Source of the DNA: Streptomyces dengpaensis
Lineage (GTDB): Bacteria > Actinomycetota > Actinomycetes > Streptomycetales > Streptomycetaceae
Direction: 5' to 3'
NCBI RefSeq assembly: GCF_002946835.1
Contig: NZ_CP026652.1
Span: 4,650,001 to 4,714,000 of the forward strand
Length of the DNA: 64,000 bases
Part shown: positions 45,482 to 52,844 of the stretch, one piece after another
Numbering within the stretch: the stretch's first letter is position 1
Layout of the letters: each line of letters opens with the position of its first letter
Notes under the pieces: model-generated
What the model saw: only the letters and a program-made list of their open reading frames with translations
The model's database searches: none
Told to the model about the DNA's origin: nothing
Program-made: the position numbers and the translations under genes

Positions 45482-46225
45482 ATGCGCGCACTGCGGACAA
45501 TCCTGATCGTCGTCGTCATCCTGGGCGGCCTGTTCGTCATCGCGGACCGGGTGGCGGTCGGGTTCGCGGAGGACGAGGCGGCGGACCGGATCAAGAGCAC
45601 CGAGGGGCTGGCCAGCACCCCCGACGTGTCCATCGAGGGCTTCCCCTTCCTCACCCAGGTCGTCGGCGGCGAGCTCGACGACGTGAAGATCGGCATCAAG
45701 GACTACGAGGCCTCGACGGGCGGCGCCAACGCCACCGCCGACACCATTCGCATCGACGACCTGAACGCCGAGATGCACGGCGTCGCCTTCAACAGCGACT
45801 ACAGCTCGGCCACGGCCAGCAGCGCCACCGGCACCGCGTCCATCTCGTACGCCGAGCTGCTGAAGGCGGCCAAGGCCGAGCCGACGCAGGTCGCGGCCGG
45901 TGTCACCGCCCAGGTGATCGGCCTCTCCGACGGCGGCAACGGCAAGATCAAGGTCACGGTCGAGGCCACCGTCCTCGGCACCAAGCTGCCCCAGCCGGTC
46001 TCCGTGCTCAGCTCCGTCAGCGTCTCGGGCAACACCGTGAAGGTGCACGCCGACACCCTGCCCAAGCTGGGCGTCGAGCTCGCCGAGGGCCGGATCCGCG
46101 CGATCACCGACTTCGAGCAGAAGATCGACGAACTGCCTGGCGGCATCCAGCTCGACAAGGTCGAGGCGACGCAGAACGGCGTGGACATCTCCGTGAAGGG
46201 TTCGGACGTCAAGCTGGTCGGGTAG
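45482..46225 (+). CDS. LmeA-like (DUF2993) lipid-binding protein
   Basis: A 247-residue protein with an N-terminal membrane anchor (LRTILIVVVILGGLFVIADR) and a DUF2993 domain, the family of mycobacterial LmeA, which helps build or tend envelope lipoglycans. Signature parts are IEGFPFLTQVVGGELDDVKI and the C-terminal VEATQNGVDISVKG. The ATG at 45482 has GGGGGAAAG upstream. The end of the gene is the first unit of a downstream tandem repeat. Confidence 0.9.
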   Translation: MRALRTILIVVVILGGLFVIADRVAVGFAEDEAADRIKSTEGLASTPDVSIEGFPFLTQVVGGELDDVKIGIKDYEASTGGANATADTIRIDDLNAEMHGVAFNSDYSSATASSATGTASISYAELLKAAKAEPTQVAAGVTAQVIGLSDGGNGKIKVTVEATVLGTKLPQPVSVLSSVSVSGNTVKVHADTLPKLGVELAEGRIRAITDFEQKIDELPGGIQLDKVEATQNGVDISVKGSDVKLVG

Positions 46226-46313
46226 GGCGTCGAGCCGGTCGGGTTCGGACGTCAGGCCGGTCGGGGCAGGGACGTCGAGCCGGTCGGGTTCGGACGTCAA
46301 GTCGGTCGGGCGG
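46205..46313. repeat. 21-23-bp tandem repeat that begins inside lmeA
   Basis: Five units built on GACGTCGAGCCGGTCGGGTTCG: the first (GACGTCAAGCTGGTCGGGTAG) is the last codons and stop of the LmeA-like gene, and four more follow. The repeat looks as though the gene's 3' end had been amplified. Confidence 0.83.
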
Positions 46314-46489
46314 ACGGTTGCCGGGCTCCTGGGGGCGCGATGTCCGAGGAGCGAGACGGGGCCGTCCGTACAGTAGATGTGCGGACGGGCTGATGGCGGA
46401 CGCGGGCGCCCGGGAATCGGGCAGGCGCGGGATCGGCCCCACTGGCGTCCCGCATCGTGGACGATCGCATCTCAGAATGCGACACGCCG

Positions 46490-46519
46490 GTGACACGCCC
46501 GCCCGTCCGTCCCTACGAT
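46490..46519 (+). promoter_or_regulatory. Promoter giving a leaderless start at the leader ORF
   Basis: GTGACA at 46490-46495 and TACGAT at 46514-46519, spaced 18 bp. Transcription starting 7-8 bp later falls on the A of the ATG at 46527, so ribosomes would load directly on the leader peptide. Confidence 0.75.
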
Positions 46520-46526
46520 CGGGGGC

Positions 46527-46607
46527 ATGAAGCGACAGGCGGACCTCACGAAGCGGCGGGCAGTAGACCTGTGCCGCGTCGCCGCCATGCTCTGTCGCAC
46601 CTTCTGA
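46527..46607 (+). CDS. Leaderless 26-residue leader peptide with cysteines
   Basis: A tiny ORF coding for MKRQADLTKRRAVDLCRVAA followed by MLCRTF, with Cys codons 16 and 23. It lies 146 bp upstream of the sulfurtransferase gene. It has no ribosome site but a promoter whose start falls on its ATG. Cysteine-coding leaderless ORFs are known to attenuate sulfur genes in mycobacteria by stalling when Cys-tRNA is low; Streptomyces has similar putative leader peptides. A stem (46608-46630) immediately follows its stop. Confidence 0.78.
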   Translation: MKRQADLTKRRAVDLCRVAAMLCRTF

Positions 46608-46630
46608 GCGGAAGCCTTCGTAACTTCCGC
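46608..46630 (+). promoter_or_regulatory. Candidate attenuator hairpin
   Basis: GCGGAAG pairs with CTTCCGC around the loop CCTTCGTAA, starting at the base after the leader ORF stop. Ribosome stalling at the Cys codons (46572-46595) would alter whether this stem forms. Confidence 0.5.
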
Positions 46631-46753
46631 GAGCCGGGCCCTTCGACCCCTCTTGTCAGGGCCACCCTTGTGCCGCGCAGCCGTCACCGGCATGACCGCG
46701 CACCCCCCTCTCTAACGCATCGCCCCGCCGCAACTGCCCCGGAGGAGAAAAGC

Positions 46754-47593
46754 ATGAGCCGCAGCGACGTCCTGGTAGACGCCGACTGGGTCCAGGACCA
46801 CCTGGACGACCCGAACGTGGCCATCGTCGAGGTCGACGAGGACACGTCCGCGTACGAGAAGAACCACATCAAGAACGCGATCCGGATCGACTGGACCAAG
46901 GACCTCCAGGACCCGGTCCGCCGTGACTTCGTCGACCAGGCCGGCTTCGAGAAGCTCCTGTCGGAGAAGGGCATCGCCAACGACACGCTGGTGATCCTCT
47001 ACGGCGGCAACAACAACTGGTTCGCCTCGTACGCCTACTGGTACTTCAAGCTGTACGGCCACGAGAACGTGAAGCTCCTCGACGGCGGCCGCAAGAAGTG
47101 GGAGCTGGACTCCCGCGACCTGGTGGCCGAGGTCCCGGCCCGTGCCACGACGGAGTACAAGGCCAAGGCCCAGGACACCTCGATCCGCGCCTTCCGTGAC
47201 GAGGCCGTCGCCGCGATCGGCGCGCAGAACCTGGTCGACGTCCGTTCCCCCGACGAGTTCAGCGGCAAGCTGCTCGCCCCGGCCCACCTGCCGCAGGAGC
47301 AGTCGCAGCGCCCGGGTCACATCCCGAGCGCCCGCAACATCCCGTGGTCGAAGAACGCCAACGACGACGGCACCTTCAAGTCGGACGACGAGCTCAAGGA
47401 GCTCTACGCCGAGGAGCAGGTCGACCTCGCCAAGGACACCATCGCGTACTGCCGCATCGGCGAGCGTTCGGCGCTCACCTGGTTCGTGCTGCACGAGCTG
47501 CTCGGCGTGGAGAACGTCAAGAACTACGACGGCTCCTGGACCGAGTACGGCTCCCTCGTCGGCGTCCCGATCGAGCTCGGGGCCAACAAGTAA
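46754..47593 (+). CDS. Thiosulfate sulfurtransferase (rhodanese)
   Basis: A 279-residue two-domain rhodanese. The C-terminal active-site loop is AYCRIGERSALTW with the catalytic Cys; the N-terminal domain lacks such a cysteine (YGGNNNWFASY), as in inactive first domains. It probably transfers sulfur from thiosulfate to cyanide or a protein thiol. GGAGGAGAAAAGC precedes the ATG. The DUF1416 gene follows within 45 bp. Confidence 0.94.
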   Translation: MSRSDVLVDADWVQDHLDDPNVAIVEVDEDTSAYEKNHIKNAIRIDWTKDLQDPVRRDFVDQAGFEKLLSEKGIANDTLVILYGGNNNWFASYAYWYFKLYGHENVKLLDGGRKKWELDSRDLVAEVPARATTEYKAKAQDTSIRAFRDEAVAAIGAQNLVDVRSPDEFSGKLLAPAHLPQEQSQRPGHIPSARNIPWSKNANDDGTFKSDDELKELYAEEQVDLAKDTIAYCRIGERSALTWFVLHELLGVENVKNYDGSWTEYGSLVGVPIELGANK

Positions 47594-47637
47594 CCCGGCT
47601 AAGCAACCCTCAAAGGCCTGAAGGACGGAATCGACAT

Positions 47638-47925
47638 ATGTGTGGAGCGAAGGCCGGCGGCCCCGGCGCCTCGACGATCAAGCCCGGTGAGACCACGATC
47701 CAGGGGCAGGTGACCCGTGACGGCGAGCCGGTGACGGGCTACGTCCGCCTCCTGGACTCGACCGGCGAGTTCACGGCGGAGGTCCCCACCTCCGCGACGG
47801 GCCAGTTCCGCTTCTACGCGGCCGAGGGCACGTGGACCGTACGCGCCCTGGTGCCCGGCGGCACCGCCGACCGCACGGTCGTCGCCCAGACGGGCGGCCT
47901 CGCCGAGGTCGCGATCGCCGTCTGA
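47638..47925 (+). CDS. DUF1416 domain protein
   Basis: A 95-residue protein beginning MCGAKAGGPGAS, with a transthyretin-like beta-sandwich pattern (IQGQVTRDGEPVTGYVRLLD, then FRFYAAEGTWTVRAL). Its role is unknown; the family is almost always next to a sulfurtransferase in actinobacteria. GAAGGACGGAA lies upstream. Confidence 0.9.
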   Translation: MCGAKAGGPGASTIKPGETTIQGQVTRDGEPVTGYVRLLDSTGEFTAEVPTSATGQFRFYAAEGTWTVRALVPGGTADRTVVAQTGGLAEVAIAV

Positions 47926-47998
47926 CGGCACCAAGAGAACGGCCAGAGGGCCGCACCCCCGGGGGTTGGACGCTTACCGGATCGGGGTGCGGCTCTTC

Positions 47999-48142
47999 GG
48001 CTTTCCCGGCCTCGCGCCGGACGGCTTTCCCGGCTCCGCGCCGGACGGCTTTCCCGGCTCCGCGCCGGACGGCTTTCCCGGCTCCGCGCCGGACGGCTTC
48101 CCCGGACCCCCGCCGGACGGCTTACGCGGGCCTGCGGTGGGC
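47999..48142. repeat. 24-bp tandem repeat, six units
   Basis: Units beginning GGCTTTCCCGGCTCCGCGCC with GGAC closing each, at 47999, 48023, 48047, 48071, 48095 and 48119; three of them are identical. Each full unit holds a small stem CCGGC-TCCGC-GCCGG, so the RNA would carry a row of hairpins. The array lies between DUF1416 and the DUF3099 gene, ending about 25 bp before its start. Confidence 0.88.
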
Positions 48143-48167
48143 GGCTTGTGCGGCCTACGCTGGATGT

Positions 48168-48428
48168 ATGTACGCACGCCGGCGTCACATGTACTTCGCC
48201 ATGATGGGGACGTGTATCGGGCTCTTCGTCCTGGCCTGGGGAGTCGTGCGGCTCTGGTCGGTTCCGGTCGCCGTGGGGATGTGCGTGGTGGCCATGGTGA
48301 TTCCGCCGCTGGCCGCGATCGTGGCCAATCGGCGGGGGCCCGAGGACCGCTGGTGGGACGACCCGTCCGGGGACCCGAAGTCCGACGAGTGGTGGGACGA
48401 GCTGGACGGGAAGAAGCGACACCAGTAG
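48168..48428 (+). CDS. DUF3099 family small membrane protein
   Basis: An 86-residue protein with two membrane helices (FAMMGTCIGLFVLAWGVV and the following VAVGMCVVAMVIPPLAA) and a Trp/Asp-rich tail (EDRWWDDP, DEWWDELDG). No ribosome site; TACGCT lies 7 nt before the ATG region, suggesting leaderless translation. Longer frames run back through the 24-bp repeat and are rejected. Confidence 0.8.
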   Translation: MYARRRHMYFAMMGTCIGLFVLAWGVVRLWSVPVAVGMCVVAMVIPPLAAIVANRRGPEDRWWDDPSGDPKSDEWWDELDGKKRHQ

Positions 48429-48459
48429 ACGGCACGCACGACGGCAGCGAAGGGCTCAT

Positions 48460-48879
48460 ATGTCGCGTACGAGATTGTCCACCGTGGTGTTCGACGCGCC
48501 TGACGCCCATGGGCTGGCCGACTTCTACATGCGGCTGCTCGGCTACGTGAAGCGCGCCGAGGAGCCCGACTGGGTGCTCATCGGCCCGTCGTTCGGCGGC
48601 ACCGGGCTCGCCTTCGAGACCGAGCGCAACTACACCCCGCCCGTGTGGCCCGCGGCGCCCGGCGACCAGCGGATGATGCTGCACATCGACATCGAGGTCG
48701 ACGACCTGGCCGCGGAAACGGCCCGTGCCCTCTCCGAGGGGGCACGGCTCGCCGACTTTCAGCCCCAGGAGGACGTACGGGTGATGCTCGACCCGGCGGG
48801 GCACCCCTTCTGCCTCTGGGTACACACGCATCAGTCGCGCCGGAGACGCAAGAACCACCCGCACGAGCCGCCTCACTAG
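48460..48879 (+). CDS. VOC superfamily (glyoxalase-like) protein
   Basis: A 139-residue protein of the vicinal oxygen chelate fold: VVFDAPDAHGLADFYMRLLG at the start, HIDIEVDDLAAETARALSEG, and DPAGHPFCLW at the end. Metal ligand positions are only partly evident (His in LHIDIEV). The substrate is unknown. GGCAGCGAAGGG precedes it. Confidence 0.87.
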   Translation: MSRTRLSTVVFDAPDAHGLADFYMRLLGYVKRAEEPDWVLIGPSFGGTGLAFETERNYTPPVWPAAPGDQRMMLHIDIEVDDLAAETARALSEGARLADFQPQEDVRVMLDPAGHPFCLWVHTHQSRRRRKNHPHEPPH

Positions 48880-48962
48880 ACGCGCACCAGACGCCGCATC
48901 ACAAGCGCGCCAGAAGCCCGTCAGAAGCGAGTCAGCAGCGAGTCAGAAGCCCGTCAGACGCC

Positions 48963-49325
48963 TCAGTAGACCAGCGCCTGCGTCTCATCCGCCATCGCTT
49001 CCTGCACGAACACCTGCGCGCCCGCGATGCGTACGCCCTCCAGGACGTCCTTCTCCGTGATCTCGCGACGGGCCGCGCACTGCGTGCACAGCGTGATGCG
49101 CCCGGCCGCCAGGACCGAGTCGATCAGGTCCGGCAGCGGCGCCGCGTGCGGAAGCTCGAACTCGGCGGCCCGGCCCGGCAACGCGAACCACGAGGACTCT
49201 CCGGTCAGCCAGAGGGAGACCTCCACGCCGCTGGCCACGGCCACCGCCGCGACGGTGAACGCCTGTGAGCAGCGCTCCGGAGCATCGGCCCCCGCCGTCA
49301 CCTTGATCACGAGCTTCTTCTCCAT
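48963..49325 (-). CDS. DsrE family protein
   Basis: A 120-residue DsrE/TusD-like protein (KLVIKVTAGADAPERCSQAF, FALPGRAAEFELPHAA, ITLCTQCAARREITEKDVLE). The CTQC pair may be redox active or carry sulfur. The ATG follows TACCAT by 6 nt and lacks a ribosome site, so it is probably leaderless; the longer frame to 49421 is rejected. Confidence 0.88.
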   Translation of the reverse strand: MEKKLVIKVTAGADAPERCSQAFTVAAVAVASGVEVSLWLTGESSWFALPGRAAEFELPHAAPLPDLIDSVLAAGRITLCTQCAARREITEKDVLEGVRIAGAQVFVQEAMADETQALVY

Positions 49326-49439
49326 ACCCGAATGGTAGTCCGAATCGTGATCAACTCCGGTGCAACCCAAGGTGTTGGCCATGGGTCTCCCGTGCACGCG
49401 GATACGGAATCCGCGCTTCATGTCCTGTGGGGGGACGTC

Positions 49440-50207
49440 TTGGAAGTACCTGAAGCTCCTGTAGCGCCTGATGCGTCAAGTGCGTCCGAGGAATCGCCGC
49501 GCGTACGCCGTCGGGGGCGTACGACCCTGCTGATCGCCACCGCCGCCGCGCTCGGGCTCGTCGCCGGTGCCTGCAGCGGCTTTCTGATCCAGGCCGACCG
49601 CGAGCCCACCAAGCTGCCGTCGCTGTCCCAGCCGGTCGTGGCGCAGGCCAAGGGTGAGGGCCCCGAGCCGCTGTCCGCCGCCCAGGACCGCCGGGTGAAG
49701 ACGGACGGCGACCTGCGCAAGGTGCTGCTGCAGCGGCCGAAGGGGGCGCGGGCCGCCGAGTGGGTGAGTGAAGACGGCTGGCTGGATGTCGCCGGCCACG
49801 CGGAGCAGTACACCGAGCCCGCCGAGGCCTTCGGCAATCTGCTCGGCGACGAGTTCCGGCGCGGGGTCGAAGCGGGCTGGCGCGTCGGCAGCACGTACAC
49901 CGTCGAGATCCGGCTCATCCAGTACCGCCAGGAAGAGCGGCACGTCGTCACCGAGGCCGCCGACAACGAGCACTACTGGGCGAACGACGAGGACGGCACC
50001 AACAGCTGGCCCATCCCCGGCACGGGCGACGGCATGGCGTACATACACACCAAGGCCCACACGGAGCCCGGCTATCTGCCGGTGTACGAGGCCGAGGCGC
50101 ACGCCTGGCGCGGTGACATCACCATGGAGATCTGGGTGTACGACACCAAGCCCATCCCCAAGGCGAAGATCATGGACTTGGCCGAGCGGCAGATGGAGCG
50201 GCTGTGA
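49440..50207 (+). CDS. Single-pass membrane protein, first of three tandem genes
   Basis: A 255-residue protein: a short cytoplasmic part with Arg-rich RVRRRGRTT, one membrane helix (LLIATAAALGLVAGACSGF) and an extracytoplasmic domain. The start is a TTG preceded by GGGGGGACG; the frame is open back to 49332. It belongs with the next two genes (4-bp overlaps) and shares the sequence style DRRVKTDGDLRKVLLQRPKG / ADLRKLVLPAPKGAK with the third gene. No domain recognised. Confidence 0.75.
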   Translation: MEVPEAPVAPDASSASEESPRVRRRGRTTLLIATAAALGLVAGACSGFLIQADREPTKLPSLSQPVVAQAKGEGPEPLSAAQDRRVKTDGDLRKVLLQRPKGARAAEWVSEDGWLDVAGHAEQYTEPAEAFGNLLGDEFRRGVEAGWRVGSTYTVEIRLIQYRQEERHVVTEAADNEHYWANDEDGTNSWPIPGTGDGMAYIHTKAHTEPGYLPVYEAEAHAWRGDITMEIWVYDTKPIPKAKIMDLAERQMERL

Positions 50208-51112
50208 GCGAGCACCCCACAAACCCGGGGCCCGTGGAGCCCGTATCGGAGTCCGTGGCGGCCGCCGAACCGGCGACCTCCGTCGCGTCCGCTGCAGAAC
50301 CCGCCGCGGAATCCGCTCCGGAGCCCGCCGCGATACCCGCCTCGGAACCAGCCCCGGAGCCCGCGCCCGTCAAGAAGTCCGTGCGCCGCGGTCGTATCGC
50401 CGCCATCGCCGGGTCCGTGCTGCTCGTCGGCGCCGTCGTCGGCGGCACCGGGTACACCGTCGTGACCGTCAAGGACGCCGACCGTGACGCCGGCGCGCCC
50501 ACCTGGAAGTTCCCGAAGGCCGCGAAGGACGACGCCACGCCGGCGAAGGCGGCATCCGGGCTCGCCGCGATGCTCGTGCCGTACGACGAGGACGGCTGGA
50601 GCCGGGGCCCCGACATCGCCGAGTTCGGTTCCGACGCCTCGCTCAGCGGGAGCCAGGCCGCCGCCCTGCGCAAGGAGTCGATCCGCGATCTGCCCCGCTC
50701 CCAGCGGCGGCGGCTGGAGAGGCAGATCGACAAGCAGCACACCAAGGGCATGGCGATGCGCTCCTACCTGGGCACGTCGGACGCGGGCGACGACTTCACG
50801 GTGAGCGTCGCGCTGGCGCAGATGGAGGACAAGGCCGCGGTCCGGAACATGTCCACGTTCCAGAACGAGTTCTTCGAAGCCCTCAAGATCTTCCGCAAGG
50901 GGCCGAAGATCGAGGGCCACAAGAACGCCGAATGCTTCCTGCCGCCCAAGGACAAAGACGAGAAGCTCGACATGATGATCTGCTCCGCCTACCAGGGCGA
51001 CGTGCTGGTCAGCGTCTCCGCGCACGCGGTCAAGCCACTGGACACCAAGGCGGTCGCATCGTTCCTGCGCGAACAGCTCGACCGCATCGCCGAACCGGGG
51101 GAAGCGGTATGA
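50204..51112 (+). CDS. Single-pass membrane protein, second of three tandem genes
   Basis: A 302-residue protein. The N-terminal 55 residues are Pro/Glu/Ala-rich and disordered; one membrane helix (IAAIAGSVLLVGAVVGGTGYTV) leads to an extracytoplasmic domain with the paired Cys of NAECFLPPKDK and MMICSAYQGD. The GTG overlaps the previous stop by 4 bp. No recognised domain. Confidence 0.8.
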   Translation: MSEHPTNPGPVEPVSESVAAAEPATSVASAAEPAAESAPEPAAIPASEPAPEPAPVKKSVRRGRIAAIAGSVLLVGAVVGGTGYTVVTVKDADRDAGAPTWKFPKAAKDDATPAKAASGLAAMLVPYDEDGWSRGPDIAEFGSDASLSGSQAAALRKESIRDLPRSQRRRLERQIDKQHTKGMAMRSYLGTSDAGDDFTVSVALAQMEDKAAVRNMSTFQNEFFEALKIFRKGPKIEGHKNAECFLPPKDKDEKLDMMICSAYQGDVLVSVSAHAVKPLDTKAVASFLREQLDRIAEPGEAV

Positions 51113-52050
51113 CCGAGCAGACGACACCCGTCGAGCAGACCGAGCCGCAGGTCGAGAAGTCCGCACAGCAGGCCGAGCAGACCGAACCGCAGGTGGCCCT
51201 CCCGCCGATGCCCGAGTCGCCGCCCGCCCCCGTCGAGCCCCCGGCAGCCCCGGTGAAGAAGGACCGCCGAGTCCTGCGCGCCGTCCTGCGCTGGACCGCC
51301 GCCGCCGTGGTGTTCGCGGCGGTCGGCACCTCGGCCGCGTACGGCATCACGCGGATGGAGCGCACCGACGTACCAGGTCTGGCGACGGAGTCGGATGGGC
51401 GCTGGGACTACCCGACGATCACCAAGCCGCCGTTGCCCTCCGGCAGCCCGGGCCCGCTGGCGGAGGCGAACAGGACCGGCGCGCACTACGCCGACCTGCG
51501 CAAGCTCGTCCTGCCCGCCCCGAAGGGCGCGAAGGCCGACGCGGCGCTGCGCGGCGAGGACGGCTGGCTGGCGACGAAGACCTTCCTGGCGGAGTACGCC
51601 GAGAAGGCGGACCGGGAGACCGTCGGGCAGCTGCTGACCGACTACGGCCTGCGGCACATCGCCGCGCGCGGCTGGACAACCGGGGACGGCACGCACACGC
51701 GGATCTACCTGCTGCAGTTCGACACCGCGGTCGTCACGGACGAGCTGACCGCCACCGAGCTCGCGGACTACGACTCCCCGCGGTACGCGCAGCGCGGCAC
51801 GGAAGAGGTCCACAGGGACGAGCGGTTCCTGGAGCGCTCGGCGGTCGACGAGGTCATGCGGTTCCCCTACGTGGAGAGCAAGCCGTACGGCGCCGAGCAG
51901 GACCGCCTGGCGTATCTGTCGGCCGGAGACACCCTCGCCCTGGTCGTGCAGTCCCGCAAGGGCGTGGCGAAGGCGGTCCCCTTCCAGCAGACGGCAGACG
52001 GTCGTCCTGCAGAGCCAGCTGCTCGGCTGAGCCCGCCGGGGTGCACCTGA
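51109..52050 (+). CDS. Single-pass membrane protein, third of three tandem genes, frameshifted tail
   Basis: A 313-residue protein: disordered Gln/Glu/Pro-rich N terminus, one helix (LRWTAAAVVFAAVGTSAAYG) and an extracytoplasmic domain related to the first gene of the trio. The 3' end holds a perfect 7-bp tandem duplication (CAGACGG twice, 51988-52001). It shifts the frame, so the product ends TADGRPAEPAARLSPPGCT, whereas without it the end would be TVVLQSQLLG with the stop at 52028-52030. Likely a recent change, or a sequencing error. Confidence 0.82.
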   Translation: MTEQTTPVEQTEPQVEKSAQQAEQTEPQVALPPMPESPPAPVEPPAAPVKKDRRVLRAVLRWTAAAVVFAAVGTSAAYGITRMERTDVPGLATESDGRWDYPTITKPPLPSGSPGPLAEANRTGAHYADLRKLVLPAPKGAKADAALRGEDGWLATKTFLAEYAEKADRETVGQLLTDYGLRHIAARGWTTGDGTHTRIYLLQFDTAVVTDELTATELADYDSPRYAQRGTEEVHRDERFLERSAVDEVMRFPYVESKPYGAEQDRLAYLSAGDTLALVVQSRKGVAKAVPFQQTADGRPAEPAARLSPPGCT

Positions 52051-52055
52051 CCGAG

Positions 52056-52094
52056 AGAGCCGGGCCCCAGCCGCGTAAGCTGGGTCCCGGCTCT
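52056..52094 (+). terminator. Terminator of the three-gene membrane operon
   Basis: AGAGCCGGGCCCCAGC / GCTGGGTCCCGGCTCT with the loop CGCGTAA; 16-bp stem with one mismatch. Confidence 0.92.
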
Positions 52095-52132
52095 TGTGCA
52101 CACCGCAACCCCCGCTCATCCGAGGAGCACCC

Positions 52133-52231
52133 GTGGAGATCTTCTTCGAAACCCTGCTGGTCCTGGTCTGCGTCGGCGTCGTCGCCTTCGCCGGGCTGGC
52201 CGTGAAGAAGCTGTACCAGGGCCAGCGCTGA
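52133..52231 (+). CDS. 32-residue membrane protein
   Basis: A very small ORF: GTG start with CGAGGAG upstream, coding MEIFFETLLVLVCVGVVAFA and then GLAVKKLYQGQR. One membrane helix with a basic C terminus. Third positions are strongly G/C. It ends 22 bp before the nitrobindin-like gene. No function known. Confidence 0.78.
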   Translation: MEIFFETLLVLVCVGVVAFAGLAVKKLYQGQR

Positions 52232-52253
52232 CCCCCCATCAAGGATCGACCTC

Positions 52254-52829
52254 ATGATCGAGATCCCGTCGGACCTCCACAAGGACCTGGTCCCCCTTGC
52301 CTTCCTGCTCGGCAACTGGGCCGGTGCGGGCGTTCACGACTTCCCGGACTCCGAGAAGTGCAACTTCGGGCAGGAGGTCTCCTTCACCCACGACGGGCGG
52401 GACTTCCTGGAGTACCACTCGCGCACCTGGGTGCTCGACGCGGACGGGAACAACGTCAAGCCGCTGGAGACCGAGTCCGGCTTCTGGCGCATCGACGGCA
52501 ACCGCAAGGTCGAGGTCGTCATGACCCGCGACGACGGTGTCGTCGAGATCTGGTACGGCGAGCTGGCCGACAAGAAGCCGCAGATCGACCTGGTCACGGA
52601 CGCTGTGGCCCGCACAGCCGCGTCCGGCCCGTACACCGGCGGCAAGCGTCTGTACGGGTACGTCAACAGCGACCTCCTGTGGGTCGGCGAGAAGCAGACC
52701 CCCGAGGTCGAGCTGCGCCCCTACATGTCCGCGCACCTGAAGAGGGCCATGACCCCGGAGGAAGTCGAGCGCTGGGCCAAGGCCCTCCCCGACGACATGC
52801 CGGACAACGGGATCGCCTTCTTCAAGTAG
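52254..52829 (+). CDS. Nitrobindin-like (FABP family) heme protein
   Basis: A 191-residue beta-barrel protein of the nitrobindin/THAP4 family: the N-terminal motif LLGNWAGAGVHDFPDS (G-x-W-x-G-x-G), and the C-terminal ELRPYMSAHLKRAM, whose His is the likely heme ligand by family knowledge. It may detoxify peroxynitrite. The ATG starts 22 bp after the tiny membrane gene. Confidence 0.9.
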   Translation: MIEIPSDLHKDLVPLAFLLGNWAGAGVHDFPDSEKCNFGQEVSFTHDGRDFLEYHSRTWVLDADGNNVKPLETESGFWRIDGNRKVEVVMTRDDGVVEIWYGELADKKPQIDLVTDAVARTAASGPYTGGKRLYGYVNSDLLWVGEKQTPEVELRPYMSAHLKRAMTPEEVERWAKALPDDMPDNGIAFFK

Positions 52830-52844
52830 TCCTAGACTTTCAGT

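Noticed and set aside
47999..48142. Possible CRISPR array
   Set aside because: The units are contiguous 24-mers with no spacers and no cas genes are present. Other tandem arrays fail for the same reason.
47974..48876. A minus-strand frame with collagen-like GKPSGAEP repeats
   Set aside because: It is antisense to the VOC and DUF3099 genes and owes its repeats to the 24-bp DNA array; no ribosome site at its start.
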